Assembly: GCA_034002365.1 (NCBI GenBank)
Contig: JAVFAR010000001.1
Span: 45,352-109,351, forward strand
DNA from: Trichloromonas sp034002365
Lineage (GTDB): Bacteria; Desulfobacterota; Desulfuromonadia; Desulfuromonadales; Trichloromonadaceae
DNA: 64,000 nt
Direction of reading: 5' to 3'
Below the pieces are notes generated by a model. It saw only the letters and a list, made by a program, of their open reading frames with translations. It did no database searches and was not told where the DNA came from. Positions 42,187 to 50,639 of this stretch are shown here, piece after piece (positions within the stretch are counted from its first letter, which is position 1; every line of letters begins with the position of its first letter). Both the position numbers and the translations under genes were made by a program.

Positions 42187-42990
42187 ATGAATCGACGTCC
42201 TGCCGTGGCCGGCCAGTTTTATCCCGCTGATGCCCAATCCCTGCGACACCTGATTCAAAGTTACTCCCCCGTTGTTGAAGAGAAGATCGCGGCGCTGGGG
42301 GTCATGGTGCCCCATGCCGGGTATGTCTATTCGGGGGCGATTGCCGGAGCCGCTTTCGCTCGGGTGCGAATTCCCCCGAAGGTCATCCTCCTCGGTCCCA
42401 ACCATCATGGCCTGGGGGCGCGCGCGGCTCTGTTCCCTGCGGGCAACTGGCATACGCCTTTGGGATCCGTCACGATCGACGAGGTTCTCGCCGGTGAGCT
42501 TTTGACCGCCTGTCCGCTCCTGACGGCGGATCCCCGGGCGCATCAGGCGGAACATTCGCTCGAGGTGCAGATCCCCTTTCTGCAGGTGCTTGCGCCCGAT
42601 TGCCGGATCGTCCCCCTGTGTCTGGGGCACCTCTCCCTCGAAGAACTGCTCGAACTCGGCGCCGCCCTGGCCCGGATTTTGGCGGCGCATCCCGGCGAGG
42701 TGCTGATGGTCGCCAGTTCCGATATGACCCATTACGAGCCGGGGGCCGTGGCTCGGGAAAAGGACGAGCGCGCCTTGCAGCGGATTATCGCTCTCGATCC
42801 CCAAGGGCTTTATCGCACGGTGCGGGACGGGCGCGTCAGCATGTGCGGTGTGCTGCCGACGGTGGCGATGCTGGAGGCGGCCCGCCATGCCGGAGCGAGC
42901 CGGGCGACCCTGGTCCGCTACGGCAATTCCGGCGACATCACCGGCGATCAGTCCTCGGTCGTCGGCTACGCCGGAGTGGTCCTGTCCTGA
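42187..42990 (+). CDS. MEMO family protein (AmmeMemoRadiSam system protein B)
   Basis: The 267-residue protein is a full-length bacterial Memo homologue (RPAVAGQFYPAD at the start; MVPHAGYVYSG; LLGPNHHG; HSLEVQIPFLQ; SSDMTHYEPG; SMCGVLPTVAML). The histidines and cysteine that line the Memo active-site-like pocket are present. Bacterial members usually occur with AMMECR1 and a radical SAM protein as a three-part system of unknown reaction; neither partner is adjacent here. The RBS GGAGAGG precedes the ATG. It is probably co-transcribed with the TauE permease. Confidence 0.93.
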   Translation: MNRRPAVAGQFYPADAQSLRHLIQSYSPVVEEKIAALGVMVPHAGYVYSGAIAGAAFARVRIPPKVILLGPNHHGLGARAALFPAGNWHTPLGSVTIDEVLAGELLTACPLLTADPRAHQAEHSLEVQIPFLQVLAPDCRIVPLCLGHLSLEELLELGAALARILAAHPGEVLMVASSDMTHYEPGAVAREKDERALQRIIALDPQGLYRTVRDGRVSMCGVLPTVAMLEAARHAGASRATLVRYGNSGDITGDQSSVVGYAGVVLS

Positions 42991-43011
42991 CCCGGCAATC
43001 CCCCATGCCCC

Positions 43012-43040
43012 TTGTCAATCCCCGGGGGATGCAGTATAAA
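43012..43040 (+). promoter_or_regulatory. gltX promoter
   Basis: TTGTCA (43012-43017), 17-bp spacer, TATAAA (43035-43040). The leader that follows contains a 12-bp perfect palindrome TTCAGCGCTGAA (43079-43090) just before the SD. Confidence 0.68.
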
Positions 43041-43105
43041 TCGGGCTCGCTTTCAGCGGGCTCGAATTTTTCACCCTTTTCAGCGCTGAACCAGAGGAGA
43101 GTTTG

Positions 43106-44506
43106 ATGTCGGATTTACGTCTTCGTTTCGCCCCCAGCCCTACCGGCTATCTGCATATCGGCGGCGCCCGCACGGCGCTTTTCAATTACCTGCTGGCGAA
43201 AAAAGAGCAGGGGACCTTCATTCTCAGGATCGAGGATACGGATGTGGCCCGCTCCACCCAGGAGTCGGTCGATGCCATCCTTCAGGCCATGACCTGGCTG
43301 GGATTGAGCTACGATGAGGGACCCTATTACCAGTCCGATCGCTTCGATCTCTATAAAACCAAGGTGCAAGAGCTGCTCGACAAGGGTTTGGCCTACCGCT
43401 GCTATTGCAGCCAGGAAGAGCTTGACGTCAAGCGCGAAGCGGCTATGAAGAGCGGCGGCAAGCCCAAGTATGACGGCACCTGTCGTGAACGGAACCAGCC
43501 GCCGGCAGGGGAGGCCCCCTTCGTGGTCCGTTTCAAATCCCCGCGGGAGGGGGAGATTACCTTCGTCGACCGCATCAAGGGGCCGATCACCTTCCGCAAC
43601 GAAGAACTGGACGACATCATCATCCAGCGCAGCGACGGCACCCCGACCTATAATTTCGTGGCGGTGGTCGATGATGCGGAAATGGGGGTCAACCTGATCA
43701 TCCGCGGCGACGACCATGTGAACAATACCCCCCGGCAGATACCCATGTACACCGCCCTCGGCTATTCCGTTCCCGAGTTCGCCCATGTGCCGATGATTCT
43801 TGGCGCCGACAAGAGCCGCCTTTCCAAGCGTCATGGCGCGACCTCGGTGATGGCTTATCAGGAGCAGGGTTATCTGCCCGAGGCCCTGGTCAACTATCTG
43901 GCGCGCCTGGGCTGGTCTCACGGTGATCAGGAGATCTTCTCCATGGAGGAGTTGATCGAGAAGTTCTCCCTCGAACAGGTTGGCCGGGCCGCCGGGGTCT
44001 TCAACCCCGAAAAGCTGCTCTGGCTCAACGCCCACTACATCAAGACCGGCGACCCCGTGCGGCTGGCGTCGTTGCTCACGGAGTTTCTCACCAAATTGGG
44101 GCTTTCCACCGAAAATGGTCCGGATCTGCCGGCGGCAGTGAAGACCTTGCAGGAGCGGGCGCATACCCTGGTGGAGATGGCCGAAGGCGCGGCTTTTTAC
44201 TACCGGTCGGAAGTGGAATTCGACGCCGAAGCGGCGGCCAAGTTTCTCACCGCCGACAAGAGAACACCTTTCGAGGCGTTGATTCGCCATCTGGATGCCT
44301 GTAGCGACTGGTCCCATGACGGCATCGTCGCCGCTTTTCAGAAGGTCATGGACGAAACCGGGCTCAAACTCGGTAAATTCGGCCCTTCGGTGCGCGTGGC
44401 CCTGGTCGGCGGGACGGCCAGTCCCGGAATCCATGAAGTTGTCGAAGTGCTGGGCAAGACGCGTACCCTGACGCGCTTGCGCCGCGCCCTCGAACTGTTG
44501 AATTGA
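43106..44506 (+). CDS. gltX: Glutamyl-tRNA synthetase
   Basis: The 466-residue class I synthetase has the HIGH-type motif (APSPTGYLHIGGAR), the KMSKS equivalent (DKSRLSKRHGA) and an anticodon-binding helical domain. The catalytic fold alone does not tell whether it is discriminating for tRNA-Glu or also charges tRNA-Gln. The first ATG (43106) follows AGAGGAGA; a TTG three bases upstream is in frame but less likely. A perfect hairpin lacking a U-tract follows the stop. Confidence 0.95.
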   Translation: MSDLRLRFAPSPTGYLHIGGARTALFNYLLAKKEQGTFILRIEDTDVARSTQESVDAILQAMTWLGLSYDEGPYYQSDRFDLYKTKVQELLDKGLAYRCYCSQEELDVKREAAMKSGGKPKYDGTCRERNQPPAGEAPFVVRFKSPREGEITFVDRIKGPITFRNEELDDIIIQRSDGTPTYNFVAVVDDAEMGVNLIIRGDDHVNNTPRQIPMYTALGYSVPEFAHVPMILGADKSRLSKRHGATSVMAYQEQGYLPEALVNYLARLGWSHGDQEIFSMEELIEKFSLEQVGRAAGVFNPEKLLWLNAHYIKTGDPVRLASLLTEFLTKLGLSTENGPDLPAAVKTLQERAHTLVEMAEGAAFYYRSEVEFDAEAAAKFLTADKRTPFEALIRHLDACSDWSHDGIVAAFQKVMDETGLKLGKFGPSVRVALVGGTASPGIHEVVEVLGKTRTLTRLRRALELLN

Positions 44507-44519
44507 GCGACTGCCGATC

Positions 44520-44548
44520 GCGGACAGCCGGTGAAAATGGCTGTCCGC
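44520..44548 (+). repeat. Perfect inverted repeat after gltX
   Basis: GCGGACAGCC (44520-44529) pairs with GGCTGTCCGC (44539-44548) around a 9-nt loop. No T-run follows, so it is at best an incomplete terminator, or an RNA-stabilising 3' stem. Confidence 0.6.
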
Positions 44549-44635
44549 AATCCCTGATCCGTTTTGTTAACATGCTGTTTTTGAATGCGTTTTTTCTGAT
44601 AAACGCACCCCTGAAAAAGGTCAAAAAAAATTCTA

Positions 44636-44663
44636 TTGACAATGTCATTAGAAGTGGTAATTT
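44636..44663 (+). promoter_or_regulatory. Promoter with palindrome over the -35, upstream of a small exported protein
   Basis: TTGACA (44636-44641), 16-bp spacer, extended -10 TGgTAATTT (44655-44663). The perfect 11-bp palindrome TGACAATGTCA (44637-44647) covers the -35, as expected for a repressor site. Which regulator binds is unknown. Confidence 0.6.
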
Positions 44664-44713
44664 CCATCCGCTTTCGCACGGTATCAACCATTTATGACCT
44701 TTTTTGTCGGGCG

Positions 44714-45037
44714 ATGATCAACAACAGACTCCTGCGGAAATTTTTCGCGACAGCTCTCTTATTCACCCTCGTCGGCATGCGCCTGAGTAGCGTGAGCCAC
44801 GACGGATTTGTCGTCCCCGTGCAGGATGTCATCACCAAGGTTTCCGTGATGCTCGATGGCGATACCAAGCCGCAAGCGGCCCATTGCAAAGTCAAGGGGC
44901 AGGGGATGGATCTTCCCGTACCCTGTGCCGACTTTGTTCTGACGGAAAAACTCCAGGTGTCGCGTTTGTCCTATCCCTCCATGCCGAAGCTTGTCCTTCC
45001 CGAAGGCCATACGACCATTTTCATTCCCCCCGCCTAG
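44714..45037 (+). CDS. Hypothetical exported protein
   Basis: I do not recognise this 107-residue protein. From the ATG at 44714 it begins with a typical signal peptide (basic MINNRLLRKFF, then a hydrophobic stretch ALLFTLVG). The mature part has only two cysteines (AHC and PVPC, 16 residues apart), which could form a disulfide in the periplasm. A well-formed promoter lies 50 bp upstream; the SD is weak. The frame is open further upstream to 44636, but that part overlaps the promoter. It is followed by pal after 159 bp. Gene reality is moderately likely. Confidence 0.55.
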   Translation: MINNRLLRKFFATALLFTLVGMRLSSVSHDGFVVPVQDVITKVSVMLDGDTKPQAAHCKVKGQGMDLPVPCADFVLTEKLQVSRLSYPSMPKLVLPEGHTTIFIPPA

Positions 45038-45196
45038 CCCCCTCAGCCCGGTTCCGGTTTTAATTCGTCAAGATTTTCTCTTTTTCCCGACAGGCGCCCT
45101 GGTCACGGGTTTTCCTGTTTAATCCTTTATTCTCGTTTTTCTCGCTGTCCGCGTGTGCGGCGGTTCAATCAACCTCATTGGAAAGGTAACAAAACA

Positions 45197-45712
45197 ATGC
45201 AAAAGAATGTCTTCTGCTGGGCCATCATGATCGTTTGCTGTGCCGTTTCTTTCGGCTGCGCCAAGAAAACCCAGGTCGCCGAAACCCTCGACGCTCCCGC
45301 CTCCGTCGCTGCTCCCGTTGCTTCCGCGCCGGTGGACAATTCGGCCCGTCAGTCTTCGGCGGGCGATCTGCGCGTCGGCAACGACCAGATGGGCATGAAA
45401 ACCATCAACTTCGAGTTCGACAGCTATGTTCTCTCCGAAGGTTCCAAGGCCATTCTGCAGCAGAACGCCCAGTGGATGAAGGCCAACCCCAACGCCAACA
45501 TCGTTATCGAAGGTCACTGCGATGAGCGCGGTTCCGACGAGTACAACATGGCCCTGGGCGAGAACCGCGCCCGTGCCGCCAGAAACTACCTGGTCTCCCT
45601 CGGTGTGGCTCCGGAAAGCCTGAGCATCGTCAGCTACGGCGAAGAAAAGCCCGTCGCTTTCGGCTCGAACGAAGCCGCCTGGGCCCAGAACCGCCGCGCT
45701 GAATTCAAGTAA
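45197..45712 (+). CDS. pal: Peptidoglycan-associated lipoprotein Pal (OmpA family)
   Basis: A 171-residue outer-membrane lipoprotein: signal peptide with lipobox SFGC, an alanine/proline-rich linker and a C-terminal OmpA-like domain (INFEFDSYVLSEGSKAIL; VIEGHCDERGSDEYNMALGENRARAARNYLV) that binds peptidoglycan. It is typical of Pal, but the tolQRAB genes are not next to it, so another OmpA-family lipoprotein is possible. ATG 45197 follows GGAAAGG. A 20-bp stem terminator closes it. Confidence 0.9.
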   Translation: MQKNVFCWAIMIVCCAVSFGCAKKTQVAETLDAPASVAAPVASAPVDNSARQSSAGDLRVGNDQMGMKTINFEFDSYVLSEGSKAILQQNAQWMKANPNANIVIEGHCDERGSDEYNMALGENRARAARNYLVSLGVAPESLSIVSYGEEKPVAFGSNEAAWAQNRRAEFK

Positions 45713-45734
45713 TTCGTCGATCAAATCGGTCTTG

Positions 45735-45778
45735 AACGCAAAAACGCCCGGTGGATTTCCACCGGGCGTTTTTGCGTT
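45735..45778. terminator. Bidirectional 20-bp-stem terminator between pal and hcp
   Basis: The arm 45735-45754 is the exact reverse complement of 45759-45778 (core CGCCCGGTGG/CCACCGGGCG), with a 4-nt loop and A- and T-runs inside the arms. It works for both converging genes and is unusually long. Confidence 0.9.
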
Positions 45779-45792
45779 TGTTACTTTGCCAA

Positions 45793-47475
45793 TCAGCCGA
45801 GAATCTGCTTGAGATCTTCCTCGGCGGTGGTGATGGGGCCAATGTTGAAGTTCTCGGCCAGGAAGTTGAGCACGTTCGGAGTGATAAAGGCCGGCAGTGT
45901 CGGTCCCAGCTTGATGTTTTTGATCCCCAGATGGAGCAGGGTCAGGAGGATGGCCACCGCTTTCTGCTCGTACCAGGAGAGGATCATCGACAGGGGCAGG
46001 TCGTTGACGCCGCAGTTGAAGGCTTTCGACAGGGCGGCGGCGATCTGGATGGCGCTGTAGGCGTCGTTGCACTGGCCGACGTCGAGCAGGCGGGGGATGC
46101 CGCCGATGTCGCCGAAGTCGAGCTTGTTGAAGCGGTATTTACCGCAGGCCAGAGTCAGGATGACCGTATCCTTGGGCGCCTTCTCGGCGAACTCGGTATA
46201 GTAGTTGCGCCCCGATTTGGCCCCGTCGCAGCCGCCGATCAGGAAGAAATGCTTGATCTGCCCGGCCTTGACCGCTTCGATAACCTTGTCGGCGACGCCG
46301 AGTACGGCGTTATGACCGAAGCCGGTGAGAATCTCCTTGCCCGGGGCTTCGGGGAAACCGCCGCACTCCAGAGCCTTGTTGATGACCGCCGAGAAATCCC
46401 AGCCTTCCACATGTTTGACGTCGGGCCACTGAACCAGGCCCCAGGTGAAGAGACGGTCCTTGTAGCTGTCGGCCGGACGCTGGATGCAGTTGGTATTGAA
46501 GATGATCGCGCCGGGGAAGTCGACGAATTCCTTGGCCTGATCCTGCCAGGCGCCACCGAAGTTGCCGACCAGGTGCGGATATTTCTTCAGCCCGGGATAG
46601 CCGTGGGCGGGGAGCATCTCGCCGTGGGTATAGATGTTGATCCCCTTGCCTTCGGTCTGCTTGAGCAGGGTTTCGAGCATTTTCAGGTCGTGGCCGGTGA
46701 CCAGAATCGCCTTGCCTGCTTTGGTGCCGAGCCGCACCGGCGTCGGCACCGGATGGCCGTAGGCGTCGGTATGGGCCTTGTTGAGCAACTCCATGGTGAC
46801 CAGGTTGATGCGTCCGCACTCCATGGCGAGGGTGACGAAATCCATCAGGCCGAGATTCGTGTCGAGGGTGGCGGCGAGGGCCTTGTGGGTAAAGGCGTAG
46901 ATTTCGTCGTTCTCGGCGCCGAGAATCAGGGCATGGTCGGCGTAGGCCGCATAACCCTTCATGCCGTAAATGAGAGTTTCCTGCATCGACTTGACATCGG
47001 GGTCGATCTCCACGCTCTTGACGCCGTGGGCTTCACCCTGCTGGATCAGCTCGGCGGTATTGCCGGCCGGTTGCCACTGGGCCGCCTCGGGGATAGTGCC
47101 GCCGACGGAACCGGCCATATTCTTGGCCTTGGTCAGCATGGTGCCGCATTTTTGCAGGATTTTGGCGATGGCTTCGGGATCGAAATCGACGTTGGTAACG
47201 GTGGTGAAGAGGCCTTCGATCATGAAGCGGTCTATTTCCGCGTCTTTCTTGCCGGCCTTACGTGCTTCGTTGGCCCAGAAGGCGACGCCCTTGAGGCCGA
47301 AGATCAACAAATCCTGAAGGGCGGCAACTTCAGGTTTTTTGCCGCAAACGCCGATCTTGGTGCAGCCGCCGTTGGCGGCCTGTTCGCATTGGTAACAAAA
47401 CATAGGGATGTTCCTTTCGGTAGTGGTAGGGGTTGTGTTCTTGTTCGATAGGCCAAGCCAGTCGAGAATGCCCAT
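45793..47475 (-). CDS. hcp: Hybrid cluster protein (hydroxylamine reductase)
   Basis: Hcp reduces hydroxylamine and has NO reductase activity; it protects anaerobes from nitrosative stress. The N-terminal cluster motif is C-x2-C-x7-C-x5-C (CYQCEQAANGGCTKIGVC), the class I anaerobic type with a [4Fe-4S] cluster, unlike E. coli Hcp. Hybrid-cluster ligand regions are present (HGEMLPAHGYP, NTNCIQRP, GGCDGAKSGR, CGKYRF, GQCNDAYS, SWYEQKAVA). Two starts are possible: ATG 47475 with AAGGAG, giving 560 residues with a 24-residue N-terminal extension, or ATG 47403 with AAAGGA, giving the usual MFCYQCEQ start (536 residues). I kept the longer one because of its SD. Confidence 0.93.
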   Translation of the reverse strand: MGILDWLGLSNKNTTPTTTERNIPMFCYQCEQAANGGCTKIGVCGKKPEVAALQDLLIFGLKGVAFWANEARKAGKKDAEIDRFMIEGLFTTVTNVDFDPEAIAKILQKCGTMLTKAKNMAGSVGGTIPEAAQWQPAGNTAELIQQGEAHGVKSVEIDPDVKSMQETLIYGMKGYAAYADHALILGAENDEIYAFTHKALAATLDTNLGLMDFVTLAMECGRINLVTMELLNKAHTDAYGHPVPTPVRLGTKAGKAILVTGHDLKMLETLLKQTEGKGINIYTHGEMLPAHGYPGLKKYPHLVGNFGGAWQDQAKEFVDFPGAIIFNTNCIQRPADSYKDRLFTWGLVQWPDVKHVEGWDFSAVINKALECGGFPEAPGKEILTGFGHNAVLGVADKVIEAVKAGQIKHFFLIGGCDGAKSGRNYYTEFAEKAPKDTVILTLACGKYRFNKLDFGDIGGIPRLLDVGQCNDAYSAIQIAAALSKAFNCGVNDLPLSMILSWYEQKAVAILLTLLHLGIKNIKLGPTLPAFITPNVLNFLAENFNIGPITTAEEDLKQILG

Positions 47476-47541
47476 GATGATCGCTCCTTGCCGGTGAGGG
47501 TTGAAAATAAGATTAAAATCCGCGAATAAGGCGTTGTTCCG

Positions 47542-47620
47542 TGTATAATCTTGGCGTTAGCCGTGATGAAGTGTTGTACCTTAGCAAAGTTCTTCTGCAA
47601 CCCCTTTGACCGAAGTCAAA
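47542..47620 (-). promoter_or_regulatory. HcpR/FNR-class operator and weak promoter upstream of hcp
   Basis: TTTGAC-CGAA-GTCAAA (47605-47620) is a perfect palindrome matching the TTGAC-N4-GTCAA class of boxes described for HcpR-type regulators of hcp in deltaproteobacteria. On the minus strand a TATACA (47547-47542) without a good -35 lies below it, so the box centre sits near -77 and activation is plausible. It also lies 28 bp upstream of the divergent EVE gene. Confidence 0.65.
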
Positions 47621-47647
47621 AAGACTTTTTTTCTTCAAGGATTTTTC

Positions 47648-48163
47648 ATGCCGCAATTCTGGTTGATGAAATCGGAACCCAACTGTTTTTCCTTTGATGA
47701 CCTGCTGTGCTCTCCCGAGCGGACGAGCCCCTGGGATGGCGTCCGCAACTGCCAGGCCCGCAATTTTCTGCGCGACGCGATTCGTGTCGGCGACGGTGTG
47801 TTCTTCTATCACAGCAATGTTCCCGAGCCGGCCATCGTCGGAGTGGCGAAGGTCGTTCGCGCAGGCTATCCCGATCATACCGCCCGCGATCCCGCAAGCG
47901 ACCATTTCGATCCCCGCGCCACGGTCGAGAATCCCATCTGGTACATGGTCGATGTGCAGGCCCTTATGGCCTTTCCCCAGACGGTCTCCCGAGAGACGAT
48001 GAAGGCGCATCCGCTCTTATCCGACATGGCTGTCCTCAAGCGGGGCAACCGGTTCTCGGTTCTGCCCGTCGAGCCCCGTCACTGCTCCGCACTTTTCGAA
48101 CTGGGCGGTGTTGCCCCCGCCCGGATCAATGAATTGCTCTTATCTACTGGAGGAAAGGCATGA
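47648..48163 (+). CDS. EVE domain-containing protein
   Basis: A 171-residue single-domain protein of the EVE (thymocyte nuclear protein 1-like) family: FWLMKSEPNCFSFDDL at the N-terminus, WDGVRNCQARNFLRDAIRVGDGVFFYHSN and VVRAGYPDHTARDPASDHFDP. EVE is a PUA-like fold predicted to bind modified bases in DNA or RNA; the ligand of stand-alone housekeeping copies is unknown. ATG 47648 has CAAGGA upstream. It overlaps the AsmA-like gene by 4 bp. Confidence 0.92.
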   Translation: MPQFWLMKSEPNCFSFDDLLCSPERTSPWDGVRNCQARNFLRDAIRVGDGVFFYHSNVPEPAIVGVAKVVRAGYPDHTARDPASDHFDPRATVENPIWYMVDVQALMAFPQTVSRETMKAHPLLSDMAVLKRGNRFSVLPVEPRHCSALFELGGVAPARINELLLSTGGKA

Positions 48164-50547
48164 CTCGCCGCGGTAAATGGCGGGGGATATTCGTCGTCAT
48201 TCTGGTGCTTTTGGCCGTCGGCTTGACGCTGTTGGCCAAAACCCTGATCACCCCGGATAGGATCAAGGCGCATCTGCTGCCCTTGGCGAAAGAGGCGCTC
48301 GCTCGCGAGGTGACCTTGGGTGATGTGAACGTGGGATTGTTCAGCGGCATTCGTCTCGACGACCTGGTGATTTTTGAGAAGGGCGGCGACGAGCCGCTGA
48401 TCCGTGTCGACCAGGCCGTTTTGCGCTACCAGTTCTGGCCACTGCTGCAAGGGCAGGTGGTGGTTGATGAAGTGCGCCTGGAAAATCCCCGCATTACCCT
48501 GATTCGTCTTGCCGACGGCAGCTTCAATATTTCCGACTGGTTGCAGGCGGCGGACGATTCCGGCGCGGTTGCGGAGCCATCGCCCTCGCCGGTTTCCGCC
48601 GACAGGGAAGAAGGGCAGGGGATCGACCTGCTTGTTTCCAGTCTGGCGGTCGGCGGTGGCGAAATTCATTTGGTCGACTATCAGATCAACGCCCAGGCGC
48701 CTTACCGCTACCAAATCGACAACCTGAATATCGAAGCCACGGATATCTCCCTGGAACAGTCATTTCCCTTTTCCGTCAAAGCCCGCCTCAACGGCGCGGA
48801 GTTTTCCGTCGATGGAAAGGCGAACGCGAAAGACCGCGCGGGGCAAGCGGCCATCCAGCTCAGCAACCTCGATCTGACCGCATTTCTTCCCTATTTCCGT
48901 GAACATCTGCCCGGACATCTCGGCTCACTCAAGCTCGATCTCAATCTCTCCGCCGTCGCGGGGACAGACCGTCTGGCGGCCAACGGCAGCCTGGCCTTGC
49001 GCGATATCGACGTCAACCTCAATGCCCTGCCCAACGCGCCGATCGCTCAAGCCCGCCTGGCGGTGGATTACGACCTCCTTTATGAAACGTCCGCCGGAAG
49101 ACTCGCGGTCAACCGTATGCGTGTCGATCTCAACGGCATTCCTCTCGATCTGCAAGGGGAGTTGACCGGGCTCGACAAAACACCGCAGGCTGATTTGCAG
49201 TTAAGCCTGACCGATCTGGAATTGCGTTCGGCCCTCAACGCTCTTCCCGCCGGACTGGCTTCCTCGCTGCAGGCCTTCGATCCGGCGGGCTTTGTGACCG
49301 CGCGCGTGGATCTCGCCGGCCCCGTCGACAACCCCCAGGGCCTCTTGCAAAGAGGGGATTTTCAGCTGACCAATCTTCAGGGCGCAGCCGCCGGGGTGCG
49401 TCCGGTGTTGAACGGTCGCCTCCAATTGGAAGGTCAGGAGCTGAAAACGGAAAGCCTTCAGCTGACCCTGGGAGAGGATTCGGCCCTCATCGATCTGCGG
49501 ATTCCCGACATTTTTGCCGAAACGATTGCCGTCACCAGCTCGATAACCGCCGACCGCTTCCGGGTGGATCCTCTTTTGGACAAAAGGAAGCCTGCCGAAG
49601 CTGGGGGGAGTAAAACGTCTTCACCCGGCTCTCCGCCGGCGGAGGTCTCCCAGGAAATCGGCCCCTTCGATCTCCCGGTCAAGGCCGACGGCGAAATGCG
49701 CATCAAGCAGGCCATCTATCAAGGGATGCCGATCGACAATCTGCTGCTGCGCTATCGCCTGGAAAAGAACCTGCTGACCGTGGAAACGCTCTCCGGTCAG
49801 GCCGCGGGCGGCATTTTCAAGCAGTCGGGAACCGTCGATTTGAGCCGCAAAGGGCTGGCCTACCAGGGGCGCGTCGAGCTGACCAGCCTGGCTCTTGACA
49901 CCCTGACCAAGCTTTTTGCCCCCCGAGCGCAGGGGACGGTGCTGGGCGCGCTCTCCCTCGCCACGGACTACCAGGGTCGCGGGACCCATGCCGCGAGCCT
50001 ACGGGAACACCTCACCGCCGAAGGTGATTTTTCCTTCGTCAACGGTCGCCTGACCGCCTCCCCTTTGACTCAAGGCTTTGCCGATCTTCTTCGTCTCGCT
50101 GAACTGAAGGACCTTTCGTTCAAGGACGGTTCCGGAAATTATCGGATTCGCCAGGGGCAGCTGCACCTCAGCGGGAAGATGAACGGACAGGATTTATCCC
50201 TGGCTCCAACCGGCACCATCGGCCTGGACGGCGGTCTCAATCTCGATCTGGCCACGCGGCTCTCCCCCAATCTCAGCGCCAAGCTGGATAAGAAAGGGAA
50301 GGTTGCGGGCTGTTTCAGCGATGATCAAGGCTGGACGCGCATTCCATTGACCTTGGAGGGAACGCTGGAGCATCCCCGCTTCGTTTTCGATTCGAGAGCG
50401 CTCAAGGAGCAGGCCGGGGAACAGTTACGGCAAAAGCTCGAAGAGAAGGTCATGGAGAAGCTGGATCCCTCGGGAACATCCGGGGAGAAGGTCGAGCCCG
50501 CGAAACAACTCATGCGGGACGCCCTGCAGGGCTTGTTCGGGCGATAA
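48160..50547 (+). CDS. AsmA family (AsmA-like, bridge-type) envelope protein
   Basis: The 795-residue protein has an N-terminal membrane anchor (residues 9-27), then a long, repetitive beta-rich periplasmic region typical of AsmA/TamB/YhdP-like bridge proteins (ALAREVTLGDVNVGLFSGIRLDDLVIFEKGG near the start; an AsmA-like C-terminal part around 640-760, FSFVNGRLTASPLTQGFADLLRL). Relatives are thought to carry phospholipids between membranes. It is translationally coupled to the EVE gene, though the two functions do not obviously match. Full length, with no frameshift. Confidence 0.85.
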   Translation: MTRRGKWRGIFVVILVLLAVGLTLLAKTLITPDRIKAHLLPLAKEALAREVTLGDVNVGLFSGIRLDDLVIFEKGGDEPLIRVDQAVLRYQFWPLLQGQVVVDEVRLENPRITLIRLADGSFNISDWLQAADDSGAVAEPSPSPVSADREEGQGIDLLVSSLAVGGGEIHLVDYQINAQAPYRYQIDNLNIEATDISLEQSFPFSVKARLNGAEFSVDGKANAKDRAGQAAIQLSNLDLTAFLPYFREHLPGHLGSLKLDLNLSAVAGTDRLAANGSLALRDIDVNLNALPNAPIAQARLAVDYDLLYETSAGRLAVNRMRVDLNGIPLDLQGELTGLDKTPQADLQLSLTDLELRSALNALPAGLASSLQAFDPAGFVTARVDLAGPVDNPQGLLQRGDFQLTNLQGAAAGVRPVLNGRLQLEGQELKTESLQLTLGEDSALIDLRIPDIFAETIAVTSSITADRFRVDPLLDKRKPAEAGGSKTSSPGSPPAEVSQEIGPFDLPVKADGEMRIKQAIYQGMPIDNLLLRYRLEKNLLTVETLSGQAAGGIFKQSGTVDLSRKGLAYQGRVELTSLALDTLTKLFAPRAQGTVLGALSLATDYQGRGTHAASLREHLTAEGDFSFVNGRLTASPLTQGFADLLRLAELKDLSFKDGSGNYRIRQGQLHLSGKMNGQDLSLAPTGTIGLDGGLNLDLATRLSPNLSAKLDKKGKVAGCFSDDQGWTRIPLTLEGTLEHPRFVFDSRALKEQAGEQLRQKLEEKVMEKLDPSGTSGEKVEPAKQLMRDALQGLFGR

Positions 50548-50639
50548 CGGGTCGGAAAAAAACGTCCACTGGCGGCGTTTCCGCCGAGCATTTAGAAAAG
50601 TAACAAACGTTTTTCTTCATCCAAGGGGGGGACAGAAAC

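Noticed and set aside
43079..43090. Palindrome TTCAGCGCTGAA in the gltX leader as an operator
   Set aside because: It lies downstream of the predicted start, adjacent to the SD, and is short and isolated; kept only as a note under the promoter.
45751..47451. Plus-strand ORF of 566 codons opposite hcp
   Set aside because: Hcp on the minus strand has all cluster ligands; the plus-strand ORF is an antisense artefact that begins within the pal terminator.
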